Positions 20,922 through 31,914 of a DNA stretch of 64,000 nt are shown here, one piece after another. A program made the position numbers and the translations under genes. The DNA comes from Agromyces salentinus (GTDB lineage Bacteria > Actinomycetota > Actinomycetes > Actinomycetales > Microbacteriaceae). The stretch lies in assembly GCF_009749395.1 (NCBI RefSeq), contig NZ_WBIR01000003.1, positions 62,001-126,000 on the forward strand, written 5' to 3'. Numbering within the stretch: the stretch's first letter is position 1; every line of letters starts with the position of its first letter. The notes beneath the pieces are model-generated. The model had not been told where the DNA came from. It did not search any database and saw nothing but the letters and a program-made list of their open reading frames with translations.

Positions 20922-21773
20922 GTGCGGGAACACCCATGGATCAGCGCGGCATCGTACTGGGAGCCGGAGCGCTTCGTCGGCTCGGCCTGGTACCAGCACG
21001 CGCCCTTCGCCTTCTGGCTCGTGGACGCGGTCGAGCCGCGCACGATCGTCGAGCTCGGGACGCATCGCGGGTTCTCGTACTTCGTGTTCTGCGAGGCGGT
21101 GAAGCGGCTCGGCCTCGACACCGTCGTCACGGCGACGGACGGGTGGATGGGCGACGAGCATGCCGGCTTCTACGGGCAGGCGGTGTACGACGCCGTCGCG
21201 GCGACGACCTCCGAGCTGTATCCCGGCATCGGCGAGCTGCATCGGGGGTGGTTCGACGACTTCGCCGGCCCGACCCCCGACCGGAGCATCGACCTGCTCC
21301 ACATCGACGGCCGGCACCGATACGAGGATGTCTGGCACGACTTCGAGTCGTGGCTCCCCAACGTCTCCGATCGGGGCGTGGTCATCTGCCACGACACCAC
21401 CGAGCGCAAGCGCGACTTCGGCGTCTGGAAGTTCTGGGATGAGGTCCGCGACAGATACCCGTCGTTCGGGTTCGAGCACGGGCACGGCCTCGGCGTGCTC
21501 GCGGTCGGCCCCGAGGTGCCGGCGCGGATGTCGGCGTTCCTCGACGCGGGCCGGGTCGACGGCGACGAGGTCAGGGACTTCTACCACGAGCGCGGGCGCC
21601 GGATCAGCGCGTCGGCGCAGGCGAGGGCGGATGCCGCCCGCCACGCGGCGGCGGCCGCGAAGCTCGCCGCCGCCGAGCAGCGCGTGCGCGACCTGGAGAC
21701 CAGCACCAGCTGGAAGATCACCGCGCCGATGCGCCGTGCGAGTTCCGCGCTGCGGTCACGCGGACGCGGGTGA
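20922..21773 (+). CDS. Class I SAM-dependent methyltransferase (Methyltransf_24 type) with coiled-coil tail
   Basis: 283 aa. The GTG at 20922 has GGAGGG 5 nt upstream, so I prefer it to the longer frame from 20829. SAM-binding motif [15 protein letters not shown], then [21 protein letters not shown] and the acidic VICHDTTE. This matches sugar or cephalosporin-hydroxylase-like methyltransferases common in polysaccharide loci. The C-terminal 70 residues are an Ala/Arg/Glu coiled coil followed by [17 protein letters not shown], a tail often seen at the end of glycan-assembly proteins. Substrate not known; a glycan sugar is likely from context. Confidence 0.8.
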   Translation: MREHPWISAASYWEPERFVGSAWYQHAPFAFWLVDAVEPRTIVELGTHRGFSYFVFCEAVKRLGLDTVVTATDGWMGDEHAGFYGQAVYDAVAATTSELYPGIGELHRGWFDDFAGPTPDRSIDLLHIDGRHRYEDVWHDFESWLPNVSDRGVVICHDTTERKRDFGVWKFWDEVRDRYPSFGFEHGHGLGVLAVGPEVPARMSAFLDAGRVDGDEVRDFYHERGRRISASAQARADAARHAAAAAKLAAAEQRVRDLETSTSWKITAPMRRASSALRSRGRG

Positions 21774-21793
21774 GTCCCGATGCGTCCTATTGG

Positions 21794-21799
21794 TAGACT
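21794..21799 (+). promoter_or_regulatory. -10 element for rmlC-rmlA
   Basis: TAGACT ends 6 nt before the rmlC GTG at 21806. With no ribosome site present, this indicates a leaderless transcript. Confidence 0.5.
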
Positions 21800-21805
21800 C
21801 CTGCG

Positions 21806-22414
21806 GTGCAGATCCGCGAACTGAAGATCCCCGACAGCTACGAGATCACCCCGAAGCAATTCGGCGACGACCGGGGTGTCTTCCTCGAATGGTTCCGGGG
21901 CGATCGCCTCGAGCAGGAGATCGGGCGCCGATTCCCCATCGTGCAGTCGAACACCTCCGTCTCCAAGCGGGGGGTCGTGCGCGGCATCCACTTCGCCGAC
22001 ATCGCGCCGAGCCAGGCGAAGTACGTCACGGCGACGCACGGCGCCGTGCTCGACTTCGTCATCGACATCCGGGTCGGCTCCGAGACCTTCGGCCAGTGGG
22101 ACGCCGTCCGGCTGGACGACGTGGACCGCAAGGCGATCTTCATCTCCGAGGGCCTCGGTCACTGCTTCGTGGCCCTGACCGACGACGCGATCGTGAGCTA
22201 CCTGGTCAGCGCGCCGTTCAATGCCGAGCGCGAGCACGGCATCAACCCCCTCGACCCGGCTGTGGGCCTCGAGTTCCCGGCCGAGGCGGGCGTTCCGCTC
22301 CTGTCGCCGAAGGACGAGGTCGCGCCCGGCCTGGAGGAGGCCGCTGCCGCCGGACTCCTCCCGACCTGGGACGAGGCGAAGCGGTTCTACGCGAGCCTGG
22401 GCGGAGCCGCCTGA
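21806..22414 (+). CDS. rmlC: dTDP-4-dehydrorhamnose 3,5-epimerase
   Basis: 202 aa. Cupin-fold epimerase: DRGVFLEWF, the catalytic His in [26 protein letters not shown], then [14 protein letters not shown], which surrounds the active-site region. It epimerises C3 and C5 of the 4-keto sugar. ATG of rmlA overlaps its TGA, giving coupled translation. The C-terminus continues [14 protein letters not shown], normal for actinobacterial RmlC. Confidence 0.94.
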   Translation: MQIRELKIPDSYEITPKQFGDDRGVFLEWFRGDRLEQEIGRRFPIVQSNTSVSKRGVVRGIHFADIAPSQAKYVTATHGAVLDFVIDIRVGSETFGQWDAVRLDDVDRKAIFISEGLGHCFVALTDDAIVSYLVSAPFNAEREHGINPLDPAVGLEFPAEAGVPLLSPKDEVAPGLEEAAAAGLLPTWDEAKRFYASLGGAA

Positions 22415-23280
22415 TGCGCGGCATCATCCTCGCGGGCGGCTCCGGCACGCGCCTGTGGCCCATCACCAAGGGCATCTCGAAGCAGCTCATGCCCATCTAC
22501 GACAAGCCGATGATCTACTACCCCTTGTCGACGCTCATGATGGCGGGCATCAACGAGGTGCTGATCATCACGACGCCCGAGTACTCCGATCAGTTCCAGG
22601 CCCTCCTGGGCGACGGGTCGAGCCTCGGCATGCGGCTCGAGTACGCCGTGCAGCCCTCGCCCGACGGCCTCGCGCAGGCCTTCATCATCGGCGAGGAGTT
22701 CATCGGCGACGAGAGCGTGGCCCTCGTCCTCGGTGACAACATCTTCCACGGCGCCGGCCTCGGCACCGCGCTTCGCGGCAACACCGACATCGACGGGTCG
22801 CTGATCTTCGCGTACCACGTCAGCAACCCGCGGGCCTACGGCGTGGTCGAGTTCGACGACGAGTTCCGTGCCGTCTCGATCGAGGAGAAGCCGGAGGAGC
22901 CGAAGAGCAACTACGCCGTTCCCGGTCTCTACTTCTACGACAACGACGTGGTCGCGATCGCCAAGGACGTCGAACCGAGCCCCCGCGGTGAACTCGAGAT
23001 CAGCACGGTCAACGAGCGCTACCTCGAACGGGGCCGGTTGCAGGTGCAGGTGCTCGACCGCGGAACGGCGTGGTTGGACACGGGGACGTTCGAGTCGATG
23101 ATGCAGGCGAGCGACTACGTGCGCGTCATCGAGGAGCGCCAGGGATTCAAGATCGGCTGCATCGAGGAGATCGCCTGGCGCGCCGGCTGGATCGATGACG
23201 CCCAGCTCGAGCGACTCGCCGCACCGCTCGTGAAGAGCGGCTACGGCACTTATCTCACGCGCCTGCTCGCCGAGCGCTGA
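22414..23280 (+). CDS. rmlA: Glucose-1-phosphate thymidylyltransferase
   Basis: 288 aa. It starts [18 protein letters not shown], the nucleotidyltransferase signature. [29 protein letters not shown] (metal Asp), [20 protein letters not shown] and GTAWLDTGT follow. It forms dTDP-glucose from dTTP and glucose-1-phosphate, the first step of dTDP-rhamnose synthesis, and is coupled to rmlC. Full length. Confidence 0.96.
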   Translation: MRGIILAGGSGTRLWPITKGISKQLMPIYDKPMIYYPLSTLMMAGINEVLIITTPEYSDQFQALLGDGSSLGMRLEYAVQPSPDGLAQAFIIGEEFIGDESVALVLGDNIFHGAGLGTALRGNTDIDGSLIFAYHVSNPRAYGVVEFDDEFRAVSIEEKPEEPKSNYAVPGLYFYDNDVVAIAKDVEPSPRGELEISTVNERYLERGRLQVQVLDRGTAWLDTGTFESMMQASDYVRVIEERQGFKIGCIEEIAWRAGWIDDAQLERLAAPLVKSGYGTYLTRLLAER

Positions 23281-24567
<1,287 letters not shown>

Positions 24568-24619
24568 GCCCTCCGTTCGTACGACGCTCGCCCGCCGACT
24601 CTCGAGATCGAAGGAAACC

Positions 24620-26602
24620 ATGACGACCGATCCCCTCGTGCTGCAGCGCGTGATCTTCCCGGAGCACGGCGATCCCCAGGCCCTCCCGCTCTACCTCGAT
24701 GCGGAGACGTGGTCGTGGTCCTACTCGGGCGACAGTGACGACAACCTGCTCGCGAAGGCACGCGGGCTCTTCATCGAGGGCCACGACCGGCGCCCCTCGC
24801 GGGTGACCAGCCGCAACGGCCTGAGTTGGCTGAGCGGGCGCCGCGGCCTCCGCCTGCCCGCCTCCGAGACCGTCTCGCTCGCGGCCTACTTCAACGCGTT
24901 CCCCGCGAGCTACTGGAACGCGTGGACCGTGCTCACCGGCACCCGCCTCCGTGTTCAGACGGAGGGGCCCGGTCGTGTCGTCGTGTTCCGCTCGAACGCG
25001 CGCGGCGTGATCCAGCGGGTCGACGGCGTCGAGGTCACGGGTGCGACGACGAGCGAATTCGTCCTGCCGTTCAATTCCTTCCTCGACGGCGGCTGGCTGT
25101 GGTTCGACCTCATCGCCGGCGACGAGCCGCTCGAGCTCGTCCAGGCCGACTGGCTCGCGCTCGACGGCGAGAGCGCGGTCGTCGACGGCAGCGCCACCGT
25201 GTCGATCACGACGCTGAACCGCGGGGCCTACTGCACCAAGCTGATCGCCGAGATCGGCGACGACGACGACGCGATGGCGTACATCGACCGCGTCCTCGTC
25301 GTCGACCAGGGCAGTGAGCGCATCGTCGAGAACGCGGGCTTCCCGCTCGCAGCCGAGCGACTGGGCGATCGACTGCGCGTCATCGAGCAGGCGAACGTCG
25401 GCGGCTCGGGCGGCTTCTCCCGCGGGATGCTCGAGACGAGCGAGGCCGACGCGTCGGACTACATCATCCTGCTCGACGACGACGTCGAGATCGAGCCCGA
25501 GAGCCTGCGGCGTGCCGTCCTCTTCGCGAACCACTGCACGAAGCCCACGATCGTGGGCGGCCACATGTTCGACATGTACGACAAGTCGAAGCTGCATGCC
25601 TTCGCCGAGGGCATCCACTGGCAGCCGTTCATGTGGGGGCCGTTCACCCCCGCGAGGCATGATCTCGCCGAGTCGAACCTGCGCCAGACGAATTGGCTGC
25701 ACCGCCGCTTCGATGTCGACTACAACGGGTGGTGGATGTCACTCATCCCGGTCTCGATCATCAAGGAGATCGGACTCTCCCTCCCGGTGTTCATCAAGTG
25801 GGACGACGCCGAGTACGCGTTGCGGGCCCGCGCGCACGGGCACTCGACGGTGAGCCTCCCGGGTGCGGCGGTCTGGCACGTGTCCTGGGTCGACAAGGAC
25901 GACTCGCACGACTGGCAGGCGTTCTTCCACGCCCGGAACCGCCTCGTCGCGGCCCTGCTGCACTCGCCGGCCGCACGAGGCGGCAAGCTCTGGCGCTCGA
26001 ACCTCGCGATCGACGTGAAGAACCTGTTCACCATGGACTACTACACGGTGGCGATGCGGCACGCGGCCATCCGGAACGTCTTCGAGGGCCCGGACCAGCT
26101 GCACGCGGACATGCTCGACCGCCTTCCGCGGGTGCGGGCGCTGGGTTCGCAGTTCCGGGAGTCGAAACTGCTCCGCGATCCCACCGACATGCCGAAGTTC
26201 GCGGCGCGCGACATCCCCGAGGTGGCGACCGGCCGCGCCGACCCCGGCCCGCGCGGCCTGGCCTTCGTGTCGTGGCTGCTGAAGACCGTCTGGCGTCACG
26301 CCTTCCGTCGTCCGGTCGCAGATGCCTCCGTCCGGCCGTCCGCCCACCTTCCGTACCAGGATGCGCGCTGGTTCGAGGTGAGCCGCTACGACAGCGTGCT
26401 CGTCAGCAATGCGGAGGGGTCCGGCGCCACGTGGCATGTCCGCAACCCGCGCACGTTCCGCAAGCAGCTCGTGGATGCGGTGCGGCTGAACCTGCGGACC
26501 CGCAAGGAATGGGACGCCCTCTCGAAGCAGTATCGCGAGGCACTGCCCGAGATCACGTCGGCCGCCAGCTGGGACCGATCGCTCCGAGGCTCCTCCGACT
26601 GA
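24620..26602 (+). CDS. GlfT2-like galactofuranosyltransferase (galactan polymerase)
   Basis: 660 aa, the length of mycobacterial GlfT2. An N-terminal beta-sandwich of about 170 residues precedes a GT-A domain. Motifs are SITTLNRGAYCTKLI, VVDQGSERIVEN, NVGGSGGFSRGM, the metal-binding IILLDDDVEIEPE near 284, the catalytic acidic motif KWDDAEY near 394, and VWHVSWVDKDD near 420. A helical C-terminal domain follows. GlfT2 builds alternating beta-1,5/1,6 galactofuranan from UDP-Galf. Adjacent glf supports the call. The exact linkage here is unknown. Confidence 0.92.
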   Translation: MTTDPLVLQRVIFPEHGDPQALPLYLDAETWSWSYSGDSDDNLLAKARGLFIEGHDRRPSRVTSRNGLSWLSGRRGLRLPASETVSLAAYFNAFPASYWNAWTVLTGTRLRVQTEGPGRVVVFRSNARGVIQRVDGVEVTGATTSEFVLPFNSFLDGGWLWFDLIAGDEPLELVQADWLALDGESAVVDGSATVSITTLNRGAYCTKLIAEIGDDDDAMAYIDRVLVVDQGSERIVENAGFPLAAERLGDRLRVIEQANVGGSGGFSRGMLETSEADASDYIILLDDDVEIEPESLRRAVLFANHCTKPTIVGGHMFDMYDKSKLHAFAEGIHWQPFMWGPFTPARHDLAESNLRQTNWLHRRFDVDYNGWWMSLIPVSIIKEIGLSLPVFIKWDDAEYALRARAHGHSTVSLPGAAVWHVSWVDKDDSHDWQAFFHARNRLVAALLHSPAARGGKLWRSNLAIDVKNLFTMDYYTVAMRHAAIRNVFEGPDQLHADMLDRLPRVRALGSQFRESKLLRDPTDMPKFAARDIPEVATGRADPGPRGLAFVSWLLKTVWRHAFRRPVADASVRPSAHLPYQDARWFEVSRYDSVLVSNAEGSGATWHVRNPRTFRKQLVDAVRLNLRTRKEWDALSKQYREALPEITSAASWDRSLRGSSD

Positions 26603-26612
26603 GCCGAGGGAT

Positions 26613-26643
26613 CCGCCCGCGTCGACTCACTCGACGCGGGCGG
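26613..26643. terminator. Bidirectional terminator hairpin
   Basis: A perfect 13-bp inverted repeat (26613-26625 with 26631-26643) with a 5-nt loop sits between the converging GlfT2-like and GT2 genes. The stop codon of the minus-strand gene (26627-26629) is in the loop. No T-tract, as is usual at this GC content. Confidence 0.8.
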
Positions 26644-27523
26644 GACCGAACGTGTGCCGTGCGAGGCTGCGGAAGCCCTTCGGGTCCTTCGCCAGCACGG
26701 CCTTGGGCAGGTCCGCCGCCGCGTGCAGGCGCGAGGTGAGATGCAGCCTGGCCGCCCGCGCGGCACCGTGCCATCCGAGTTCCGAGAGGTCGCGAGCCGC
26801 CTCGGCGAAGACCACGCGCTCCTGGGCGAACTTCGATCCGTCGGGGGCCGTCACGGCCGAGACGCTCTCGGCGTGGCGCCGGTACTGGAACACGACCTCG
26901 TCGTCGACCACGAGCGAGCCGCCGTCCTTGGCGAGCTCGAGGAGCATCGCAAGGTCCTGCACGACGTCGAGATCCACGCGGAACTCGTGCCGGCGGAGGC
27001 GCTCGACGTTCCACGCGAGCGACGGGAAGTAGGTCCAGTTGCCGCGGAGGAGGCTCTTGGCCATCGACGGACCCTCGAGGATGCGCACGCCGGAGCCCCT
27101 CGGCTCGTAGAGCGCCTTCACCCGGTCGGCGAGCGGGCGATGCAGCCCGCCGTCGGAGTCGATCACCTCGACGCCGGGTTGGATCACGGCCGCGTTCGGG
27201 AATCGGGAGGCCAGCGTGTTCACCCGCGCGACGTAGCCGGGGAGCATGATGTCGTCGCAGCCCATGATCACGGCGAACGGATGCTCCATGAGGCTCACGC
27301 ACTTGCGGTAGTTGCGACTCGGGCGCAGGTTCTCCTCGTTGCGGAGGTACGTGACCCGGGGGTCGTCGATCGCCGATGCCCACTCGCCCGCGCTCAGGTC
27401 GGGGTACACGTCGTCGACGATCACGAGGCGCCAGTCGGGGTCGGTCTGGGCGAGCACGCTCTGCACCGCGAGCTTGAAGTGGTCGATGCGACCGTAGAAC
27501 GGCATCATGATGTCGAGAGTCAC
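26627..27523 (-). CDS. GT2 family glycosyltransferase
   Basis: 298 aa, GTG start. It opens LDIMMPFYGRIDHFKLAVQSVLAQTD, then LVIVDDVYPD, NLRPSRNYRKCV, and MGCDDIMLPGY in place of the usual DxD. The C-terminal part has VVQDLAMLLEL and YRRHAESVSA, typical of capsule GT2 enzymes. It stands alone on minus, divergent from the DUF6541-like gene and convergent with the GlfT2-like gene. Sugar unknown. Confidence 0.86.
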   Translation of the reverse strand: MTLDIMMPFYGRIDHFKLAVQSVLAQTDPDWRLVIVDDVYPDLSAGEWASAIDDPRVTYLRNEENLRPSRNYRKCVSLMEHPFAVIMGCDDIMLPGYVARVNTLASRFPNAAVIQPGVEVIDSDGGLHRPLADRVKALYEPRGSGVRILEGPSMAKSLLRGNWTYFPSLAWNVERLRRHEFRVDLDVVQDLAMLLELAKDGGSLVVDDEVVFQYRRHAESVSAVTAPDGSKFAQERVVFAEAARDLSELGWHGAARAARLHLTSRLHAAADLPKAVLAKDPKGFRSLARHTFGPARVE

Positions 27524-27690
27524 CCGTCAATCGTCCCATGCCGGCCGGGGTGGCCGGACCGGACGGCTCGACCACCGGAGCGGCATCCGGGCGCCGATGA
27601 CGGCGTGGCGGTTCCCCGCAGGACGCTGGCGGTATCCTTGGAGACCGACGCCGCCGATCTCCGGAAGCGTGTGAAGGGATGCGACCTGAG

Positions 27691-29691
27691 ATGACGTGGC
27701 TCGATCTTGCGTGGGCGTCGACCATCGCTGCGGCGATCATGGTGCTCCCCGGATTGCTCCTCGCCCGCGTGGTCGGGCTCCGCGGCGCGTGGATGTGGGG
27801 GCTCTCCGCGCCGTTCTCGGTGACGGCGATCGCGCTTGCCGCCCTCGTCGCCCCATTCATCGGCCTGACCTGGTCGTGGGTCCCCGCGCTGCTGTTCACC
27901 GTCGTGCTCGCCCTCGCGCTCTGGGCCGCGAGGCGGCTGACCGCGTCGCGCCGGGGCGGTGCCGCGGCGGCATCCGATTCCGCTCCGACGCAGGGCGCAT
28001 GGTCCGCGTCGTCGAATGCCGGCAACGCCGGCATGTGGGCGTTCGGAGTCGGGGTTCTGCTCGCCGCCGTCGTGATCGGGATCAGGTCGGTGCAGATCGT
28101 CGGAGAACCGGGCGGCATCTCGCAGACGTTCGACAACATCTACCACCTCAACGCGGTCCGCTACATCCTCGACACGGGGAGCGGCTCGCCGCTCGACGTC
28201 GGGGCGATGACCTCCGGTGCACTGTGGTTCTACCCGGTCGGATGGCACGACGTCGCGACGCTCGTGGTGCAGCTGACGGGGGTCACGATCCCGGTCGCCG
28301 TGAACGCCACCTGGATCACCTTCTCGGCAGTCGCGTGGCCGCTCGGCATCGTGCTGCTCGCGCGTGCGCTCGGCGGCACGAAGCCGTCGGTCGCATTCGC
28401 CGCCGGTCTCGCGGCGGCGTCGATCCCGGCGTTCCCATACCTGCTCGTCGACTACGGCGTGCTCTACCCGTACCACGCAGGTGTCGCGCTCGTGCCTGCC
28501 GCGGTGGCCGCCACGGTCGCACTCTTCCGGCTGGGACGCGAGTCGACCGGCCTCGATCCGGTGTGGTCGACCGTCGTGCTCGCCGGCGCGCTCCCGGCGC
28601 TCGCATTGACGCACCCCGGCGCATTCATGGCCTGGCTCGCGTTCTCGCTGCCGATCGCCGTGGTCGCGCTCATCCGCCTGCTCAGGTCGGGTGCCGCGGC
28701 GCGCGAGAGGGTCATCGCGATCATCGGGTTCGTGGTGTACCTCGGGGTCGGGTTGGTGGCGATCCGCGTCCTGCGGCCGCCGCTCGAGGCGACGCTGTGG
28801 CCTGCGATCGGACTCGCCGGTCAAGCACTCGGCGAGGTGATCACGGTCTCGATGTACCACACGCCGATCGCCGAGGTCGTCGCGATCGCGATGATCGCCG
28901 GTGTCGTCTTCGCCGCGATGCGCCGGCGCCCCGCCGACTGGGTCGCGATCTCGCTCCTGGTCGTGGCCGGGTCGCTCTACATCGTGGTCGCCGGCGTCTC
29001 GAGCGCGACGATCCGCAACCTGATCACCGCGTCCTGGTACAACAACACGCCTCGACTCGCGGCGCTCGTGGCCGTCGCCATCGTCCCGCTCGCCGCCATC
29101 GGCGTGGCGAGCCTCTGGGAGAAGTTGGCCGCGACGGGCACCTATACGCGCCTCGTGACGAATCGCGGGCGCGTGCTGCAGGCCGCGGTCGCGACGCTGG
29201 CCGTCCTGCTCCTCGGGCTCTCCATGCAGGGCCGCAGCATCACGGGTGCGATCGACGGCGCCGCCGACGGCTACCGTTTCACCGATGACGCGCGGTTGCT
29301 CAGTCCGGACGAGCTGCAGCTGCTCGAGGAGTTGCCGGGACTCGTCCCCGAGGACGTCGCCGTCGCCGGCAGCGCGTGGACCGGCGCCGGGCTGGCGTAC
29401 GCCATCGCGGACCGACGCGTCCTCATGCCGCACACCCTCATGGACATCTCCGAAGAGGTCGGCACCATCTACGACGAACTCGACGAGCCCGGCGCCGGCG
29501 CGGAGCTCTGCGCGGCGCTCGAGGCAGAGAACGTCGGGTTCGTGCTCGACTTCGGCTCCCGCGAGGTCCACGGCGGCAAGCACGACTACACCGGGTTCGA
29601 CGAGCTGGCGACCTCCGAATCGGTCGAACTCGTGCGCGAGATCGGCGACGCGCGGCTCTACGAGATCACTGCGTGCGGGGGCCTTCGATGA
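27691..29691 (+). CDS. Polytopic membrane protein, DUF6541-like (possible lipid-linked sugar transferase)
   Basis: 666 aa from ATG 27691; ATG 27679 is in frame but abuts the AAGGG site. About twelve hydrophobic helices. The first extracytoplasmic loop (about 130-200) contains TFDNIYHLNAVRYIL and WFYPVGWHD. A final soluble domain (about 510-666) holds VAVAGSAWTGAGLAYAI. The layout resembles GT-C-type integral enzymes, which use polyprenyl-phosphate sugars, and I place it with DUF6541 proteins. The next gene is a DPM1-like enzyme that could make such a donor. TATCCT at 27632-27637 is a possible -10. Function inferred from fold and neighbour only. Confidence 0.72.
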   Translation: MTWLDLAWASTIAAAIMVLPGLLLARVVGLRGAWMWGLSAPFSVTAIALAALVAPFIGLTWSWVPALLFTVVLALALWAARRLTASRRGGAAAASDSAPTQGAWSASSNAGNAGMWAFGVGVLLAAVVIGIRSVQIVGEPGGISQTFDNIYHLNAVRYILDTGSGSPLDVGAMTSGALWFYPVGWHDVATLVVQLTGVTIPVAVNATWITFSAVAWPLGIVLLARALGGTKPSVAFAAGLAAASIPAFPYLLVDYGVLYPYHAGVALVPAAVAATVALFRLGRESTGLDPVWSTVVLAGALPALALTHPGAFMAWLAFSLPIAVVALIRLLRSGAAARERVIAIIGFVVYLGVGLVAIRVLRPPLEATLWPAIGLAGQALGEVITVSMYHTPIAEVVAIAMIAGVVFAAMRRRPADWVAISLLVVAGSLYIVVAGVSSATIRNLITASWYNNTPRLAALVAVAIVPLAAIGVASLWEKLAATGTYTRLVTNRGRVLQAAVATLAVLLLGLSMQGRSITGAIDGAADGYRFTDDARLLSPDELQLLEELPGLVPEDVAVAGSAWTGAGLAYAIADRRVLMPHTLMDISEEVGTIYDELDEPGAGAELCAALEAENVGFVLDFGSREVHGGKHDYTGFDELATSESVELVREIGDARLYEITACGGLR

Positions 29692-30473
29692 GCGCCGCCG
29701 CGCAGGACGCGCCAGACACCGTTGCTATGCTCGAACCCATCATGAATGACTCGCTCGGGCGTGTGCTGGTCATCGTCCCGGCGTGGAACGAGCAGGCCAA
29801 CGTCGGCAACACGGTGCACGAGATCCTCAGCCGAACGACCGGCCTCGATGTCGTCGTCGTCGATGACGGCTCGACCGACGACACGGCCGCCGTGGCACGT
29901 GCCGCCGGCGCGACCGTCATCGCGCTCCCGTTCAACCTCGGCGTGGGCGGCGCGATGCGTGCCGGCTTCACGTACGCGCAGCGTCGCGGGTACGACGCCG
30001 CGATCCAGGTCGACGCCGACGGGCAGCACGATCCCGCCGAGATCGGGCGGGTGCTCGAGGGCCTTCGCACCGCCGACATCTCGATCGGCGCGAGGTTCGC
30101 CGACAAGGGCGACTACGCGGTCAAGGGCCCGCGGCGCTGGGCGATGGTGTTCCTCGCCGGCGTGATGTCGAAGGTCGCGGGCACGCGCCTGACGGACGTC
30201 ACGTCGGGGTTCCGCGCTGCGAACCGTCGGGCGATCGCGCAGTACGTGCGCTACTACCCGGCCGAGTACCTCGGCGACACGCTCGACTCGCTCGTCGCCG
30301 CGGTGCACTCGGGGCTCTCTGTGACCCAGGTCCCGGTCGCGATGCGCCAGCGCATGTACGGCAACCCGAGCCAGAACCCGATCGGAGCGAGCGTCTACCT
30401 GTTCCGGTCGATCTTCGCCCTCGGACTCGCGCTGATGCGCCCGGGCAAGACCACGGGAGGTCAGACCGCGTGA
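29688..30473 (+). CDS. GT2, polyprenyl-phosphate sugar synthase (DPM1-like)
   Basis: 261 aa from ATG 29688, which overlaps the previous stop (ATGA). However, TATGCT at 29726-29731 sits 10 nt before an in-frame ATG at 29742, so a shorter leaderless form is possible. The GT-A domain shows VIVPAWNEQANVG, VVVDDGSTDDT, LPFNLGVGGAMRAGF, QVDADGQHDP and DVTSGFRAANRRA. This is the dolichyl/polyprenyl-phosphate mannose or glucose synthase subfamily. It probably loads a sugar onto a lipid phosphate for the integral-membrane protein upstream. It is coupled to the DUF2304 gene by a 4-bp overlap. Confidence 0.88.
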   Translation: MSAAAQDAPDTVAMLEPIMNDSLGRVLVIVPAWNEQANVGNTVHEILSRTTGLDVVVVDDGSTDDTAAVARAAGATVIALPFNLGVGGAMRAGFTYAQRRGYDAAIQVDADGQHDPAEIGRVLEGLRTADISIGARFADKGDYAVKGPRRWAMVFLAGVMSKVAGTRLTDVTSGFRAANRRAIAQYVRYYPAEYLGDTLDSLVAAVHSGLSVTQVPVAMRQRMYGNPSQNPIGASVYLFRSIFALGLALMRPGKTTGGQTA

Positions 30474-30922
30474 TCGTCTTCTTGGGCATCGCCCTCGCGC
30501 TCGTCCTGGTCAGCATCGTCGTGTACATGCTGCTCACGCGCAAGCTCCGCGAGAAGTACGCGTTCTTCTGGATCGTGATCGGCCTCGTGGTGCTCGTGCT
30601 CGGCATCTTCCCGCAGTTGCTCGAGGGCCTCACGCTCGCGCTCGGCGTCCAGGTGCCGTCGAACCTGCTCTTCTCCCTCGCCATCGTCCTGCTGCTCGGC
30701 GTGAGCCTGCACCTGTCCTGGGAGATCTCGCAGGCCGAGGACGAGATCCGGCGCGTCGCCGAAGAAGCGGCGCTCCTGAACACCGAGGTCGAGCGGCTCT
30801 CCGCCAGGCTCGACCAGCTGGAACGCGGTGTCGTCACGGCCGAACCGCCGTCGCGCCCCAATGCGACGCCCGTTGTGGACCGGGTGCCCGATGAGCCGAC
30901 CCTCGAGGACGACTCGCGGTGA
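30470..30922 (+). CDS. DUF2304 small membrane protein
   Basis: 150 aa, GTG start overlapping the previous stop. Three membrane helices (about 2-20, 30-50, 63-85), with LTRKLREKYAFFWIVIGL typical of DUF2304. A coiled-coil segment (about 88-118) and an acidic Pro-rich tail follow. Such proteins regularly follow DPM1-like GT2 genes and are thought to hold or activate the enzyme at the membrane. That partnership is inference from gene order. Confidence 0.85.
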   Translation: MIVFLGIALALVLVSIVVYMLLTRKLREKYAFFWIVIGLVVLVLGIFPQLLEGLTLALGVQVPSNLLFSLAIVLLLGVSLHLSWEISQAEDEIRRVAEEAALLNTEVERLSARLDQLERGVVTAEPPSRPNATPVVDRVPDEPTLEDDSR

Positions 30923-31905
30923 ACCCGCCCGTGCCGGGTGATGACCGCATCCACGTGGTGATCTCGGCGTTCCGACCGGAGCCCGCGCTGGTCGCGAGCG
31001 TGACCGACCTCCGAGGTCATGTCGACGAGATCGTCGTCGTCGACGACGGGAGCGGTCCCGACGCCGACGACGTGCTCGAACGGATCGAACACGCGGGTGC
31101 GACGGTGCTGCGGTCGCCCACGAATTCCGGGATCGCCTCCGCCTTGAACCGCGGGATCGACCACGCCCGCGCGAGCGGCGCCACGCATGTGCTCACGCTC
31201 GATCAGGACTCCCGCCTGCCCGCGGCATCCGTGGGTCGACTGCTGGCCGCCGCGGGGCTCGCGGTGGGCCATGGCCACGCGGTGGCCTTCGCCGTGCCGG
31301 AGCGGTTCGCCTCGGTGAGCCAGGTGGCCGAACGCCATGAGGACGGCACGCTCTTCACGCGGCACGCGATCCAGTCCGGAATGCTCGTGCCGATGGCCAC
31401 GTTCGACCGGGTCGGCACGCTCCGCGCCGACCTGTTCATCGACCTCGTGGACACCGAGTTCGAGCTGCGGTGCACCACGGCGGGACTGCGCGGGATCGCG
31501 GCCCAGGGGGTCCGCCTCCCGCATTCGCTCGGGGCGGCGTACGAGCGTCCCGCCTGGCTCCGGGCGGTCACCCTCGGACGAGGTCCGAAGGACGTCACCC
31601 TCAGCACCCCGTTCCGGTACTACTACCGGGTTCGCAACCGCATCGTCGTCAATCGGGAGTTCCGCCGAACCCAGCCGGCGTGGATCGCCAGGGACACGGC
31701 GGTGGAGCTGCTCCACTTCATCGTGGCGGCGACCCTGGCGCGGCCGAGGCGGTCCCTCTGGCGCGTCTACCGGGCCGCCGTCTCGGACGCCCGGGCTGGA
31801 CGCATGGGGCGCGGCGACGAGGCGACGCTCCGGGTGGCGCGTGGCATCCGCTGGGCGACGCCGCGCATCGATCGACCCGACGACCAGTCGCTCGCACCGC
31901 GCTGA
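30919..31905 (+). CDS. GT2 glycosyltransferase, rhamnosyltransferase-like
   Basis: 328 aa, GTG start with a 4-bp overlap. VVISAFRPEPALVASV, EIVVVDDGSG, NSGIASALNRGI, THVLTLDQDSRLP (DQDS is the metal motif typical of rhamnosyltransferases such as RfbF) and the acceptor region FIDLVDTEFELRC are present. The C-terminal part has YYYRVRNRIVVNREF. dTDP-rhamnose is made in this cluster, so it is a candidate rhamnosyltransferase. Sugar assignment is inferred from subfamily and context. Confidence 0.85.
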   Translation: MNPPVPGDDRIHVVISAFRPEPALVASVTDLRGHVDEIVVVDDGSGPDADDVLERIEHAGATVLRSPTNSGIASALNRGIDHARASGATHVLTLDQDSRLPAASVGRLLAAAGLAVGHGHAVAFAVPERFASVSQVAERHEDGTLFTRHAIQSGMLVPMATFDRVGTLRADLFIDLVDTEFELRCTTAGLRGIAAQGVRLPHSLGAAYERPAWLRAVTLGRGPKDVTLSTPFRYYYRVRNRIVVNREFRRTQPAWIARDTAVELLHFIVAATLARPRRSLWRVYRAAVSDARAGRMGRGDEATLRVARGIRWATPRIDRPDDQSLAPR

Positions 31906-31914
31906 CGCGCCGGA

